DNA from: an uncultured Oscillospiraceae bacterium
GTDB taxonomy: Bacteria > Bacillota > Clostridia > Oscillospirales > Oscillospiraceae
DNA: 63,091 nucleotides
Direction: 5' to 3'
NCBI GenBank assembly: GCA_944385365.1
Contig: CALWWW010000011.1
Location: 1 to 63,091 of the forward strand
In this document: piece after piece, positions 51,054 to 59,776 of the stretch
How positions within the stretch are numbered: the first letter of the stretch is position 1
How the letters are laid out: every line of letters begins with the position of its first letter
Made by a program: the position numbers and the translations under genes
The notes under the pieces: model-generated
What the model was told of the DNA's origin: nothing
What the model saw: the letters and a program-made list of their open reading frames with translations, nothing else
Databases searched by the model: none

Positions 51054-51129
51054 TGTAGGGCAGGAGCTGGCCCCTGCCGTGTTCGGTACGGTGTCGGTTG
51101 ATGGCGGCGGGGGCAAGCCCCCGCCCTGC
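51054..51129. repeat. Inverted REP pair between infB and rbfA
   Basis: A degenerate forward unit (51054-51077, GTAG foot with stem GGCAGGAGC/GGCCCCTGCC-like) faces a well-kept reverse unit (51106-51129, ending CTGC). It lies inside the nusA-infB-rbfA operon. Confidence 0.75.
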
Positions 51130-51167
51130 AGATTGCGTAATTGTCAATTCCCGGATATCCCGGCGGC

Positions 51168-53513
51168 TTACTCCTTGATCTGCTCCATGACGAAGCACTC
51201 GAAGACGTCGCCTTCCTTGATATCGTTGAACTTGTCGATGGTGATGCCGCACTCATAGTTGGCAGCCACTTCCTTGACGGAGTCCTTGAAGCGCTGCAGG
51301 GAGCCCAGCACACCCTCGTGAATGACGATATTGTCGCGCAGGACGCGGACCTGGGCGTCCCGGGTGATCTTGCCGTCCTTGACGTAGCAGCCGGCAATGG
51401 TGCCCACGGAGGAAACCTTGTAGGTTTCGCGGACCTCGGCGTGGCCGATGATGGCTTCCCGGAACTTGGGGTCCAGCATGCCCTTCATGGCGGCTTCAAT
51501 CTCGTTGATGGCATCATAGATGACGCGGTACATGCGCATATCCACCTTGGAGCGCTGGGCCGAAGCGGCGGCAGCGGCATCGGGGCGGACGTTGAAGCCG
51601 ACAATGATGGCGTTGGCCGTGGAGGCCAGCAGCACGTCGGACTCGTTGATGGCGCCGACGCCGGTGTGGATGACCTTCACGCGGACCTCGTCGTTGGAGA
51701 TCTTCAGGAGGCTGGCCTTGACGGCCTCGGCGGAGCCCTGCACATCGGCCTTGACGATGATGTTCAGCTCCTTCATGTTGCCCTCCTGAATCTGGGCAAA
51801 CAGATCGTCCAGGGTGACCTTGGTCATGGCCTTGGCGGCGCGGGCCTTCTCCTCGGCCTTGCGCTCTTCCACCAGCTGACGGGCCATGCGCTCGTCCTCA
51901 ACGGCGTTGAAGATATCGCCTGCGCCGGGGACTTCGCCCAGACCCGTGATCTCCACGGGGACGGAGGGACCGGCTTCCTTGACGGTCTTGCCCTTGTCGT
52001 TGGTCATGACGCGGACACGGCCCACGGCGGTACCGGCAATGATGATGTCGCCCTGATGCAGGGTGCCGTTCTGGACCAGCAGGGTGGCAATGGGGCCGCG
52101 GGTTTTGTCCAGACGGGCCTCGATGACGGTGCCCTTGGCGCGGCGGTTGGGGTTGGCTTTCAGCTCCTGCATTTCGGCGGTCAGCAGGACCATCTCCAGC
52201 AGGTTGTCGATGCCCTGGCCCTTCTTGGCGGAGATGGGCACCATGATGGTGTCGCCGCCCCACTCCTCGGGCACCAGATCGTATTCGGTGATCTGCTGCT
52301 TGATGCGGTCGGGGTTGGCCTCGGGCTTATCCATCTTGTTGATGGCCACGATAATGGGAATTTCCGCGGCCTTGGCGTGGTTGATGGCCTCGACGGTCTG
52401 GGGCATGATGCCGTCGTCGGCGGCCACCACCAAGATGGCGATATCGGTGCACATGGCGCCGCGGGCACGCATGGCCGTAAAGGCGGCGTGGCCGGGGGTA
52501 TCCAGGAACGTAATGGGCTGGTTGTTGATCTCCACCTGATAGGCGCCGATGTGCTGGGTGATGCCGCCGGCCTCACCGGAAACCACGTTGGTCTTCCGGA
52601 TGGCGTCCAGCAGGGACGTCTTGCCGTGGTCGACGTGGCCCATGACCACGACGACGGGGCTGCGGGGCTGCAGCTCGTCGGCGGTATCCTCGTGGTCGTC
52701 GATCAGACGTTCCTCGATGGTGACGACAACCTCTTTTTCCACCTTGCAGCCCAGCTCCATGGCCACCAGGGCGGCGGTGTCATAGTCGATGACCTGATTG
52801 ACGGCGGCCATAACGCCCAGCTTGATCAGCTGCTTGATGACCTCAGCAGCCGTCTTCTTCATGCGGCTGGCCAGCTCGCCCACGGTGATCTCGTCGGGAA
52901 TCTTGACGGTAAGGGGCGTTTTCTTGGCAATTTCCAGCTGGAGCCGGCGCATTTTCTCCTGCTCCTCGTTGCGGCGCTTGTTGCCGAAGTTGCCCTTCTT
53001 CTTGTTGTTGCTGCCCTGCTTGCCGCCGATGCGCTGCTTGCCGCCCTTGGCGTTCTGCATCCGCTCGGACACCAGGGAGTCCACCCGGTCGTCGAACCGC
53101 TCGGCGTTGACCGTAACGGCGGAGGTGTCAACCACACGGCGCTCGCGGCGGCGTTCGTCCTTCTTGGGCTCCTCTTTCTTCTGCTCACTCTGGGGAGCGG
53201 CGGGCTTGTTCTCCTTTTTGGCAGCGGGGGCCTTGGGGGCCTCGGCAGGCTTGTTCTCCTGCTTCTCTGCGGTTTTCTCTGCGGTCTTGGCCGGAGCCTT
53301 GGCCTCGCCGGTGGCCTTCAGGGCCTCTTCCAGCGACGCCACCTGATGGCTCTTGGTAAATACATCGAACAGCAGATTCAGCTGGTCTTCCTCCAGGACC
53401 TGCATATGGTTCTTGGGCTTGCCGAAGTGCTTCTCGTACAGCTCCATGATGACCTTGGTGGGTACCCCGAAGTCCTTGGCGACCTCGTGGATGCGATATT
53501 TCATTAAACTCAT
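51168..53513 (-). CDS. infB: Translation initiation factor IF-2
   Basis: GTPase placing initiator tRNA, 781 residues. N-terminal IF2_N ([25 protein letters not shown]), a Lys/Ala/Glu-rich linker with paired AEKTAEK repeats (about 75-150), then G domain [15 protein letters not shown] (from about 288), DTPGHAAF and NKMDKP, and the C1/C2 fMet-tRNA-binding domains. Start at 53513 after GGAGGTGG. Confidence 0.98.
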   Translation of the reverse strand: MSLMKYRIHEVAKDFGVPTKVIMELYEKHFGKPKNHMQVLEEDQLNLLFDVFTKSHQVASLEEALKATGEAKAPAKTAEKTAEKQENKPAEAPKAPAAKKENKPAAPQSEQKKEEPKKDERRRERRVVDTSAVTVNAERFDDRVDSLVSERMQNAKGGKQRIGGKQGSNNKKKGNFGNKRRNEEQEKMRRLQLEIAKKTPLTVKIPDEITVGELASRMKKTAAEVIKQLIKLGVMAAVNQVIDYDTAALVAMELGCKVEKEVVVTIEERLIDDHEDTADELQPRSPVVVVMGHVDHGKTSLLDAIRKTNVVSGEAGGITQHIGAYQVEINNQPITFLDTPGHAAFTAMRARGAMCTDIAILVVAADDGIMPQTVEAINHAKAAEIPIIVAINKMDKPEANPDRIKQQITEYDLVPEEWGGDTIMVPISAKKGQGIDNLLEMVLLTAEMQELKANPNRRAKGTVIEARLDKTRGPIATLLVQNGTLHQGDIIIAGTAVGRVRVMTNDKGKTVKEAGPSVPVEITGLGEVPGAGDIFNAVEDERMARQLVEERKAEEKARAAKAMTKVTLDDLFAQIQEGNMKELNIIVKADVQGSAEAVKASLLKISNDEVRVKVIHTGVGAINESDVLLASTANAIIVGFNVRPDAAAAASAQRSKVDMRMYRVIYDAINEIEAAMKGMLDPKFREAIIGHAEVRETYKVSSVGTIAGCYVKDGKITRDAQVRVLRDNIVIHEGVLGSLQRFKDSVKEVAANYECGITIDKFNDIKEGDVFECFVMEQIKE

Positions 53514-53528
53514 ATAGCCACCTCCGAG

Positions 53529-53948
53529 TTACTTTTTCCCGTGTTTGATATTGTTACGATGGGCCTTTTCCTCCCGCCGCCGCTGCTGGACCCGCTCCAC
53601 CCGGCGGTCCAGGTCGGCCAGCAGCTCGGCGTACTTCTCCGGCTGACCCAAAGCGTTGACAAACGCTCTGGCCAGCGCCACATCGGTGATGGCGGCCATG
53701 GCGCAGACAGCGCGGCCGCAGGCGTGGCCCAGTTCCTCTTTCGTATAGGGCACGCGGATAAACGTGGTTTTACCGGCATGGGAGAAGGTTTTCACCCGGC
53801 CGTAGGTGTTGTCGGCGGCGTCGGACGCCACCACAATCAGCCGGGCCTGACCGGCGCGGCTGGCCGCGCCCACGTTTTCCTCGCCCAGCTGGATATTGCC
53901 GCCCTTGCGCGCCAGGGACAGCAGGTTCAGCGCACGATTACGATCCAT
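53529..53948 (-). CDS. ylxQ: L7Ae-like RNA-binding protein YlxQ
   Basis: 139 residues. L7Ae fold with LLSLARKGGNIQLGEENV and ARLIVVASDAADNTYGRVKTFSHAGKTTFIRVPYTKEELGHACGR; a basic C-terminal extension (VQQRRREEKAHRN) follows. It may bind kink-turn RNA. Between ylxR and infB, as in most Firmicutes. Confidence 0.9.
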   Translation of the reverse strand: MDRNRALNLLSLARKGGNIQLGEENVGAASRAGQARLIVVASDAADNTYGRVKTFSHAGKTTFIRVPYTKEELGHACGRAVCAMAAITDVALARAFVNALGQPEKYAELLADLDRRVERVQQRRREEKAHRNNIKHGKK

Positions 53949-54213
53949 CGTCTCCCGCCTCCATTCTCTCCACAAGGGTATCGTAAACCGACTGGGGGAT
54001 GGCCGTCGCAAAGCCCCGCTCCAGGGCCTTGGACTTGATGGCCCGTTTCAGGCAGTCGGTATTGGGGCACACATAGGCGCCGCGGCCCGGCGCCTTGCCG
54101 CGAAAATCCACCGTGATGTCACCGTCGGGCGATTTGACCACCCGCACCAGTTCCTTTTTCGGTTTCATCTCCCGGCAGCCGACGCATTGGCGCATGGGAA
54201 TCTTTTTGGGCAT
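53938..54213 (-). CDS. ylxR: YlxR family RNA-binding protein
   Basis: 91 residues. MPKKIPMRQCVGCREMKPKKELVRVVKSPDG and the GRGAYVCPN motif define the family; YlxR homologues bind RNase P RNA and have been called RnpM. Overlaps ylxQ by 11 nt. Confidence 0.93.
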   Translation of the reverse strand: MPKKIPMRQCVGCREMKPKKELVRVVKSPDGDITVDFRGKAPGRGAYVCPNTDCLKRAIKSKALERGFATAIPQSVYDTLVERMEAGDDGS

Positions 54214-54241
54214 GGCGTCTCCTCCTTCCGGGGTTGGGTCG

Positions 54242-55462
54242 TTACGCCTGCTCCCCGGCGGGTTCCTCCGCCGTGTCGGCAGCAGGCTCCTGCTCCGCCG
54301 TCACAGTCTCTTCGGGCATCTCCGGCGCTTCCTCCTCAGCGGGGGCCGGTTCCTCCTGCTCTGCAGGGGCCACGATGGGCTCCAGCTGGTCCTCCATGGA
54401 CTGGGGCTTGATATCGATTTTGCAGCCGGTGAGACGGGCGGCCAGACGGGCGTTCTGGCCCTCCTTGCCGATGGCCAGGGACAGCTGATCGTCGGGGACG
54501 ATGACGCGGCAGGCCTTCTGACCGGGAATCATGGTGACGGACACCACATCGGCGGGGCTCAATGCTGAGGCCACAAACTGGGCCAAATCCTCGGACCACA
54601 CCACGATATCCATCTTCTCGCCGTGGAGCTCCTCCACCACAGCGCCGACGCGGCCGCCGCGGGGGCCGACGCAAGCGCCCACGGGGTCAATGTTCTCCTC
54701 GGTGGCGCAGACGGCGATCTTGGTGCGGGAACCGGCTTCGCGGGCGATGGACTTGACCTCCACCAGGCCGGACTCGATCTCGGGCACTTCCAGCTCGAAG
54801 AGCCGCTTGACCAGGCCCGGATGGGTCCGGGACACAATGACCTGGGGACCGCGGTTGGAACGGCGAACCTCCACCACATAGACGCGGATCAGATTGCCCT
54901 CGGTGTAGACCTCGCTCTTCACCTGCTCGGAGCCGGACAGCAGCGCGTCGGTGCGCTCGCTGTTGCCCAGGGCGCCGGTGCTGACGGCGTTGGAACCGAT
55001 GCGGACAATCATATCCCTGGTATTGGGGTCAATGCGCAGAACGGTACCCGTGAGAATCTCATGCTCCTTGGAGGAGAAGTTGTCGAAAACCTTGCCCCGC
55101 TCGGCCTCGCGGATGCCCTGGATAATGACCTGCTTGGCGGTCTGGGCGGCGATCCGGCCGAAGTTCTTGGTGTCCACATCCACGTTGATCAGGTCGCCCA
55201 GCTGCACATGCTTGTCGATCTTGCGGGCGGCTTCAATGTTGATTTCCGTGGCGGGCAGCATGACGTCCTCCACCACTTCCTTCTGGGCGTACATCCGCAG
55301 GACGCCGTCGTTGAGCTCCACGGTGACATTCTCCGTATAGCCCACCTTGTTTTTGCTGTAGGCATTTTTCAGCGCGTCGGAGATCTTCTCCAGCATGTAG
55401 TCCTTGGGGATGCCCCGCTCCTTCTCCAGCTGGTCCAGAGCTGCGTAAATCTCGGGATTCAT
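54242..55462 (-). CDS. nusA: Transcription termination/antitermination factor NusA
   Basis: RNA polymerase-binding elongation factor, 406 residues. N-terminal domain (about 1-125), S1 domain (about 135-200), KH1-KH2 (about 205-345, with VGACVGPRGGRVGAVVEELHGEKMDIV and AIGKEGQNARLAARLTG). The tail from about 350 is a low-complexity Glu/Ala/Pro region, unlike the acidic repeats of enterobacteria. It probably controls its own operon through the leader hairpin at 56041-56067. Confidence 0.97.
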   Translation of the reverse strand: MNPEIYAALDQLEKERGIPKDYMLEKISDALKNAYSKNKVGYTENVTVELNDGVLRMYAQKEVVEDVMLPATEINIEAARKIDKHVQLGDLINVDVDTKNFGRIAAQTAKQVIIQGIREAERGKVFDNFSSKEHEILTGTVLRIDPNTRDMIVRIGSNAVSTGALGNSERTDALLSGSEQVKSEVYTEGNLIRVYVVEVRRSNRGPQVIVSRTHPGLVKRLFELEVPEIESGLVEVKSIAREAGSRTKIAVCATEENIDPVGACVGPRGGRVGAVVEELHGEKMDIVVWSEDLAQFVASALSPADVVSVTMIPGQKACRVIVPDDQLSLAIGKEGQNARLAARLTGCKIDIKPQSMEDQLEPIVAPAEQEEPAPAEEEAPEMPEETVTAEQEPAADTAEEPAGEQA

Positions 55463-55495
55463 TGGGTAAATTCCTCCTCTTAGTCGGTAAGACGG

Positions 55496-55948
55496 TTAAA
55501 ATTCCACATAGAGCCGCACCAGGGCGACTTCGTTCTTTTCAAAGGTCATGGGACCGGCGGCGGTTTCGATGGTCACGCGGCCGTCCTCATACTGCCGCAG
55601 CACGCCCACAAATTCCTTGGCGCCGTCTTTGGGCCGGTACAGCCGGACGGTGACCTTCTGACCCAGACATTTCGTGAAGTGCTGGGGCAGGCGCAGCGTC
55701 CGTTCCAGTCCGGCGGAACTGACTTCAAAGTGGTAGCTGTCGGGGATGGGGTCCTTCTCATCCAGGATGGGGTCCACCGCCCGGGACACGGCTTCACAGT
55801 CGTTGATGTCCACGCCGCCCTCCTTGTCGATATAGAGCCGCAGGAACCACTCGCCGCCCTCGCGGACGTATTCCACGTCCCACAGGGAGCATCCCTGGGC
55901 CTCCACCACCGGCTCGGCAAACTGCCGGACCTGTTCGGTGATCTTCAT
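55496..55948 (-). CDS. rimP: Ribosome maturation factor RimP
   Basis: 150 residues with VRQFAEPVVEAQGCSLWDVEYVREGGEWFLRLYIDKEGGVDINDCEAVSRAVDPILDEKD and SSAGLERTLRLPQHF. Start at 55948 after AAAGGGGA. First gene of the nusA-infB operon. Confidence 0.95.
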   Translation of the reverse strand: MKITEQVRQFAEPVVEAQGCSLWDVEYVREGGEWFLRLYIDKEGGVDINDCEAVSRAVDPILDEKDPIPDSYHFEVSSAGLERTLRLPQHFTKCLGQKVTVRLYRPKDGAKEFVGVLRQYEDGRVTIETAAGPMTFEKNEVALVRLYVEF

Positions 55949-56040
55949 ATGGCAGATTCCCCTTTCCGCCGCTGCAAGCGGCACGCGTACAGCCGCCGCG
56001 TTTTCACCGGAACGGTGCCTGCGGACGCTGTCATTCCAAT

Positions 56041-56067
56041 AAGAAAGACTGGGGAAAAACCCCAGCC
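56041..56067 (-). terminator. Leader attenuator of the rimP-nusA operon
   Basis: On the minus strand a GGCUGGGG/CCCCAGUC hairpin with U5 loop is followed by UUUCUU, placed about 25-50 nt after the promoter and 90 nt before rimP. In Bacillus a NusA-stimulated leader terminator provides feedback on nusA; the same logic fits here. Confidence 0.65.
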
Positions 56068-56096
56068 TTCATCCTACTACATCTTAAATCGTACAC

Positions 56097-56125
56097 ATTA
56101 TATCACTATTCTATGTATATTGCAA
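56097..56125 (-). promoter_or_regulatory. Promoter of the rimP-nusA-infB operon
   Basis: TTGCAA (56120-56125) and TATAAT (56097-56102), 17 bp apart on the minus strand. Confidence 0.8.
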
Positions 56126-56214
56126 GCAATTTATGAAAATTTCTTGAAAAAACAGGGTGTTTTTTGGAATAGAACCGGCGGAAAAGTCCGGTTTCAGCCC
56201 CCATATCCACAAAA

Positions 56215-56237
56215 GAGACCGCCTATACGGCGGCCTC
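56215..56237 (-). terminator. Terminator of CBS-domain gene
   Basis: Stem GAGGCCGCC/GGCGGTCTC on the minus strand, then TTTTGTGG; it overlaps the last codons of the gene. Confidence 0.75.
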
Positions 56238-56651
56238 CTGTTTTGTGTGAACAAAGAAGTTTTTCAGACAATACTGCATGATTGCCTTTCTGGTGACGAT
56301 GCCGATAAACGCCTGGCGGTCGTCAATGACCGGCACAAAGTTCTGGTCGGTGGCCTTGGTCACCAGGTCCTCAATGTTGGTGGTCACCGACACGGCGCTG
56401 TTGTCCCGCCGGTGGGCGATCTCCATAATGTTGTGGTTTTCCGTTTGCTTGATGTCCATGACACACAGCTTTTTCAGTGCCCACAGCAAATCGCCTTCGG
56501 TCAGCGTGCCGCAGTATGTACCGTCCTTACGTAGAATGGGCAAGGCGGAATAGCCGCACTGTTCCATCCGCTCCAGGGCCTGACGCAGCGTGTCATTCTC
56601 CTCCAAATAGGAGCAGGTGGCTTTGGGTGTCAGAAAAAACAAAATATTCAT
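56223..56651 (-). CDS. Two-CBS-domain protein (CbpB/DarB-like)
   Basis: 142 residues forming one CBS pair (Bateman module): YLEENDTLRQALERMEQCGYSALPIL...GTLTEGDLLWAL and AVSVTTNIEDLVTKATDQNFVPVIDDRQAFIGIVTRKAIMQYCL. Free-standing CBS proteins of this size in Bacillus bind c-di-AMP and regulate Rel or pyruvate carboxylase; nucleotide specificity here is not shown. Downstream of tpiA, with a terminator between. Confidence 0.85.
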   Translation of the reverse strand: MNILFFLTPKATCSYLEENDTLRQALERMEQCGYSALPILRKDGTYCGTLTEGDLLWALKKLCVMDIKQTENHNIMEIAHRRDNSAVSVTTNIEDLVTKATDQNFVPVIDDRQAFIGIVTRKAIMQYCLKNFFVHTKQEAAV

Positions 56652-56721
56652 GACACATCCCCTTTCGCCCTTATTGTATCACAGATTTTCTGCAAAGGCA
56701 TGAAAATTTTGTAAAGGCAGA

Positions 56722-56753
56722 AAAACAGGCGCAGAAAAATCTGCGCCTGTTTT
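56722..56753 (-). terminator. Terminator after tpiA
   Basis: 14 bp stem (56722-56735 with 56740-56753), AAAA loop, and TTTTT on the minus strand. Confidence 0.9.
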
Positions 56754-56779
56754 GTGCATAATTCCGAGCGGCTTTTCGC

Positions 56780-57556
56780 TTACACCGTGGGCTGGTTGGC
56801 AGCCTCGATGATCTGCACAAACTTCTCGGGCACCAGGGAAGCGCCGCCGATGAGGCCACCGTCGATGTCGGGCTGAGCCAGCAGCTCGAAGGCGTTCTTC
56901 TCATTCATGCTGCCGCCGTACAGGATGGAGATGGCGCGGGCAATCTTGGCGCCGTACAGCTTGCGGATGACGGTGCGGATGTGCTCGCAGACTTCCTCGG
57001 CCTGCTCGGGGGTAGCGGTCTTGCCAGTGCCGATGGCCCAGATGGGCTCGTAGGCCACAACGATCTTGCGGATCTTCTCCTCGGGCACGCCGTGGAGGGC
57101 GCACTTGACCTGCATGGAAATCCAGTCCTCGGTGATGCCCAGCTCTCTCTGCTCCAGGGTCTCGCCCACGCAGACGATGGGCATGAGCTCAGCCTTCAGA
57201 GCAGCGTGGACCTTGGCATTGACGTCGGCGTCGGTCTCGCCCATGGCGCGGCGCTCGGAATGGCCGATGATGACGTACTTGCAGCCGGCGTCCACCAGCA
57301 TGTTGGCGGCAATCTCACCGGTGTAAGCGCCGGAGGCGTTGGCGTTGCAGTTCTCAGCGCCGATGCCCACGCGGGTCTCTCTCATGCAGCGCACAGCCAT
57401 GGGAATGCACACGGCGGGCACGCACAGAGCCACATCGCACCAGCGGCCCTTGGGCATGATGGACTTGAACTCGGTCATGAATTCCTTGGTCTCAGAGGGG
57501 GTCTTGTTCATCTTCCAGTTGCCGGCGATGATGGTCTTGCGGTACTTTCTGTTCAT
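56780..57556 (-). CDS. tpiA: Triosephosphate isomerase
   Basis: Glycolytic isomerase, 258 residues. Catalytic Lys in GNWKMNK, His in IIGHSERR, Glu in [23 protein letters not shown] (with loop 6), and the phosphate loop [20 protein letters not shown]. Follows pgk after the structured repeat, in one transcript. Confidence 0.98.
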   Translation of the reverse strand: MNRKYRKTIIAGNWKMNKTPSETKEFMTEFKSIMPKGRWCDVALCVPAVCIPMAVRCMRETRVGIGAENCNANASGAYTGEIAANMLVDAGCKYVIIGHSERRAMGETDADVNAKVHAALKAELMPIVCVGETLEQRELGITEDWISMQVKCALHGVPEEKIRKIVVAYEPIWAIGTGKTATPEQAEEVCEHIRTVIRKLYGAKIARAISILYGGSMNEKNAFELLAQPDIDGGLIGGASLVPEKFVQIIEAANQPTV

Positions 57557-57685
57557 GTTTCTCGTATCTCCTCAACGATTACTTTTTTCCGGTTCCGGCG
57601 GCAGCGCCGCCGGAGTGATTTGCATTATCAGCTTCTATGTGCAATTCTGCCAAGGGGCTTCTGCTGACGCTTTGACAAGAGTCCT

Positions 57686-57785
57686 CGGCGAGGATTTTTT
57701 CGTCGCAGCAACGGTCGGCTTCGCAGGAATACTTTGTGTATTTCAAGAAGTCGGCCGGCAGCTGAGGCGGAAAAGGACCGGCGAG
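57686..57785. repeat. Structured dispersed repeat, copy 3
   Basis: 100 nt element, CGGCGAG at both ends, in the 266 bp pgk-tpiA spacer. Arms GGTCGGCTT/AAGTCGGCC (two wobble pairs if the plus strand is RNA), conserved CGCAG, inner helix GGAATAC/GTATTTC. All three copies have the same orientation relative to the flanking minus-strand genes. The rest of the spacer (57557-57685) has a GCGGCAGCGCCGCCG hairpin at about 57598-57614. Confidence 0.8.
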
Positions 57786-57822
57786 GGCCGCAGACACAAG
57801 CGTCTGCAGATGCCCACAAAAA

Positions 57823-59022
57823 TTACTTGTCTTCCAGGCAGGCGATGCCGGGCAGCTCCAGGCCCTCCAGGAACTCCAGGGAAGCGCCGCCGCCGGTGGA
57901 GATGTGGGTGATCTTGTCGGCAAAGCCCAGCTGCTCGCAGGCCGCGGCGCTGTCGCCGCCGCCGACGATGGTGATGGCCTCGGAATCGGCCAGAGCCTGG
58001 GCCACGGCGATGGTACCAGCGGACAGGACGGGGTTCTCAAAGATGCCCATGGGGCCGTTCCACACGACGGTCTTGGCGGAGCGGACAGCGTCGGCGTACA
58101 GCTTGCAGGTCTCCTTGCCGATGTCCATGCCAATCATGTTGTCGGGATGGGCCTCCACGGAGAAGGTCTCCACAGCGATCTCGCTGTCGATGGGATCGGG
58201 GAAGTGGTCGGCGCCCACGGTGTCAATGGGCAGCAGCAGCTTGACGCCCTTCTCCTCGGCCTTCTTCATCATGTCCTTGCAGTAGTCCAGCTTCTCAGCA
58301 TCCAGCAGGGACTTGCCGATGCCGTAGCCCTTGGCGGCCAGGAAGGTGTAAGCCATGCCGCCGCCGATGATCAGGGTGTCCACCTTCTCCAGCAGATTGT
58401 TGATAACATTCAGCTTGTCGGAAACCTTGGCGCCGCCCAGGATAGCGACGAAGGGACGGGCGGGGTCGGACAGAGCCTTGCCCATGATGCTGATCTCCTT
58501 CTCGATCAGATAGCCGCAGACGGCGGGCAGGTAGTCGGCCACACCGGCGGTGGAGGAGTGGGCGCGGTGCGCGGAGCCGAACGCGTCGTTGACGAACAGA
58601 TCGGCCATGGAAGCCAGGTCCTTGGACAGCTCGGGATCGTTCTTGGTCTCGCCCTTCATGTACCGGGTGTTCTCCAGCAGCATGATCTGACCGGGCTGCA
58701 GAGCGACAGCCTTGGCCTTGGCGTCGTCGCCAACCACATCGGCGGCCATAATGACTTCCTGGCCCAGCAGCTCGCCGAGGCGCTCGGCCACAACCTTGAG
58801 GCTCAGCTCAGGCTTCCACTCGCCCTTGGGCTTGCCCATGTGGGAGCAGGCGATGACGGCAGCGCCGTTCTTCAGCAGATACTGAATGGTGGGCAGGGCA
58901 GCGACGATGCGCTTGTCGCTGGTGATCTTACCGGCCTTCAGGGGAACATTGAAGTCACAGCGCAGCAGGACCTTTTTGCCCTTGACGTCGATATCCTCAA
59001 TGGATTTCTTGTTGTAATTCAT
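57823..59022 (-). CDS. pgk: Phosphoglycerate kinase
   Basis: 399 residues. Substrate Arg/Asp in [42 protein letters not shown] and the nucleotide loop [11 protein letters not shown] are complete. Transfers phosphate from 1,3-bisphosphoglycerate to ADP. Preceded by trmL 33 nt upstream, followed by tpiA. Confidence 0.98.
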   Translation of the reverse strand: MNYNKKSIEDIDVKGKKVLLRCDFNVPLKAGKITSDKRIVAALPTIQYLLKNGAAVIACSHMGKPKGEWKPELSLKVVAERLGELLGQEVIMAADVVGDDAKAKAVALQPGQIMLLENTRYMKGETKNDPELSKDLASMADLFVNDAFGSAHRAHSSTAGVADYLPAVCGYLIEKEISIMGKALSDPARPFVAILGGAKVSDKLNVINNLLEKVDTLIIGGGMAYTFLAAKGYGIGKSLLDAEKLDYCKDMMKKAEEKGVKLLLPIDTVGADHFPDPIDSEIAVETFSVEAHPDNMIGMDIGKETCKLYADAVRSAKTVVWNGPMGIFENPVLSAGTIAVAQALADSEAITIVGGGDSAAACEQLGFADKITHISTGGGASLEFLEGLELPGIACLEDK

Positions 59023-59055
59023 GTTTGTTGACCTCCAATATCATGTTACTCCAAT

Positions 59056-59541
59056 TTACCAGTTGACCATCAGCCCCTGGTCGGACAGATGGGGAAATCC
59101 CTGCTGGCGCAGGGCCTCAAAGGTGACAATCGCCACAGAATTGGCCAAATTCAAACTGCGGGCCTCCGCCCGGATGGGGATACGCAGACAGCAGTCCGGA
59201 TGCTGCCGCAGCAGCGATTCCGGCAGTCCCCGCGTCTCCTTGCCGAACAGCAGGTAGCAGTTGTCGGAAAAGGAAGCCTCGGCGTAACTGCGGGGAGCCT
59301 TGGTGGTCATAAGCCACATCTGCTCCACGGTGTTGCGCTGGAAAAAATCCTCCAGATTTTCATAAACCCGGACGTCCACCAGATGCCAGTAATCCAGTCC
59401 GGCCCGTTTGACAGCCTTTTCCGAAATGTCAAAGCCCAGGGGTTTGATTAAATGAAGCACGCTGCCCGTGGCGGCGCAGGTTCTGGCAATATTGCCGCAG
59501 TTTTGCGGGATCTCCGGCTCCACCAGTACGATATGCAGCAT
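59056..59541 (-). CDS. trmL: tRNA (cytidine34-2'-O)-methyltransferase TrmL
   Basis: SPOUT methyltransferase of 161 residues: MLHIVLVEPEIPQNCGNIARTCAATG, LLFGKETRGLPESLL and IPIRAEARSLNLANSVAIVTFEALR are the knot motifs. Starts at 59541 after GAGAGG. First gene of trmL-pgk-tpiA as far as visible. Confidence 0.94.
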   Translation of the reverse strand: MLHIVLVEPEIPQNCGNIARTCAATGSVLHLIKPLGFDISEKAVKRAGLDYWHLVDVRVYENLEDFFQRNTVEQMWLMTTKAPRSYAEASFSDNCYLLFGKETRGLPESLLRQHPDCCLRIPIRAEARSLNLANSVAIVTFEALRQQGFPHLSDQGLMVNW

Positions 59542-59590
59542 ATACAAGCCTCTCTATACAAAATCTCCGCCTTTCGGCTTTCACTTTCCT

Positions 59591-59619
59591 ATTCTATGAT
59601 AAACTGCTGCGAAATTCAA
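59591..59619 (-). promoter_or_regulatory. Promoter of trmL-pgk-tpiA
   Basis: TTGAAT (59614-59619) and TAGAAT (59591-59596), 17 bp spacer, minus strand. Confidence 0.65.
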
Positions 59620-59714
59620 CTAGAAAATTGCATTTTTCTTTTCTTTACAGGGAATCCCTCGAGAAACCCGGCTGTTTTTGTGGAATCCGATTGCAAGGCC
59701 CCTCTTGACGGCAA

Positions 59715-59745
59715 AGGGCCGCGGCGCTATGTGCGCCCCGGCCCT
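59715..59745 (-). terminator. Terminator of M56 gene
   Basis: 13 bp stem with one mismatch (59715-59727 with 59733-59745) after the minus-strand stop at 59777; TTTGCCG follows. Confidence 0.65.
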
Positions 59746-59776
59746 CTGCTTTCCAGTCATTTTGGAGATTTTCGTC

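Noticed and set aside
51141-53507. 788-codon open frame antisense to infB
   Set aside because: Mirror of infB codon bias; product is Gly/His/Asp/Leu repeats without recognisable features.
12930-57785. Similar short peptides (around KYIQYSCEA / KYTKYSCEA) encoded on the minus strand in all three dispersed repeats
   Set aside because: No start codon or ribosome binding site, frames continue into unrelated sequence, and conservation is better explained by the paired nucleic-acid structure.
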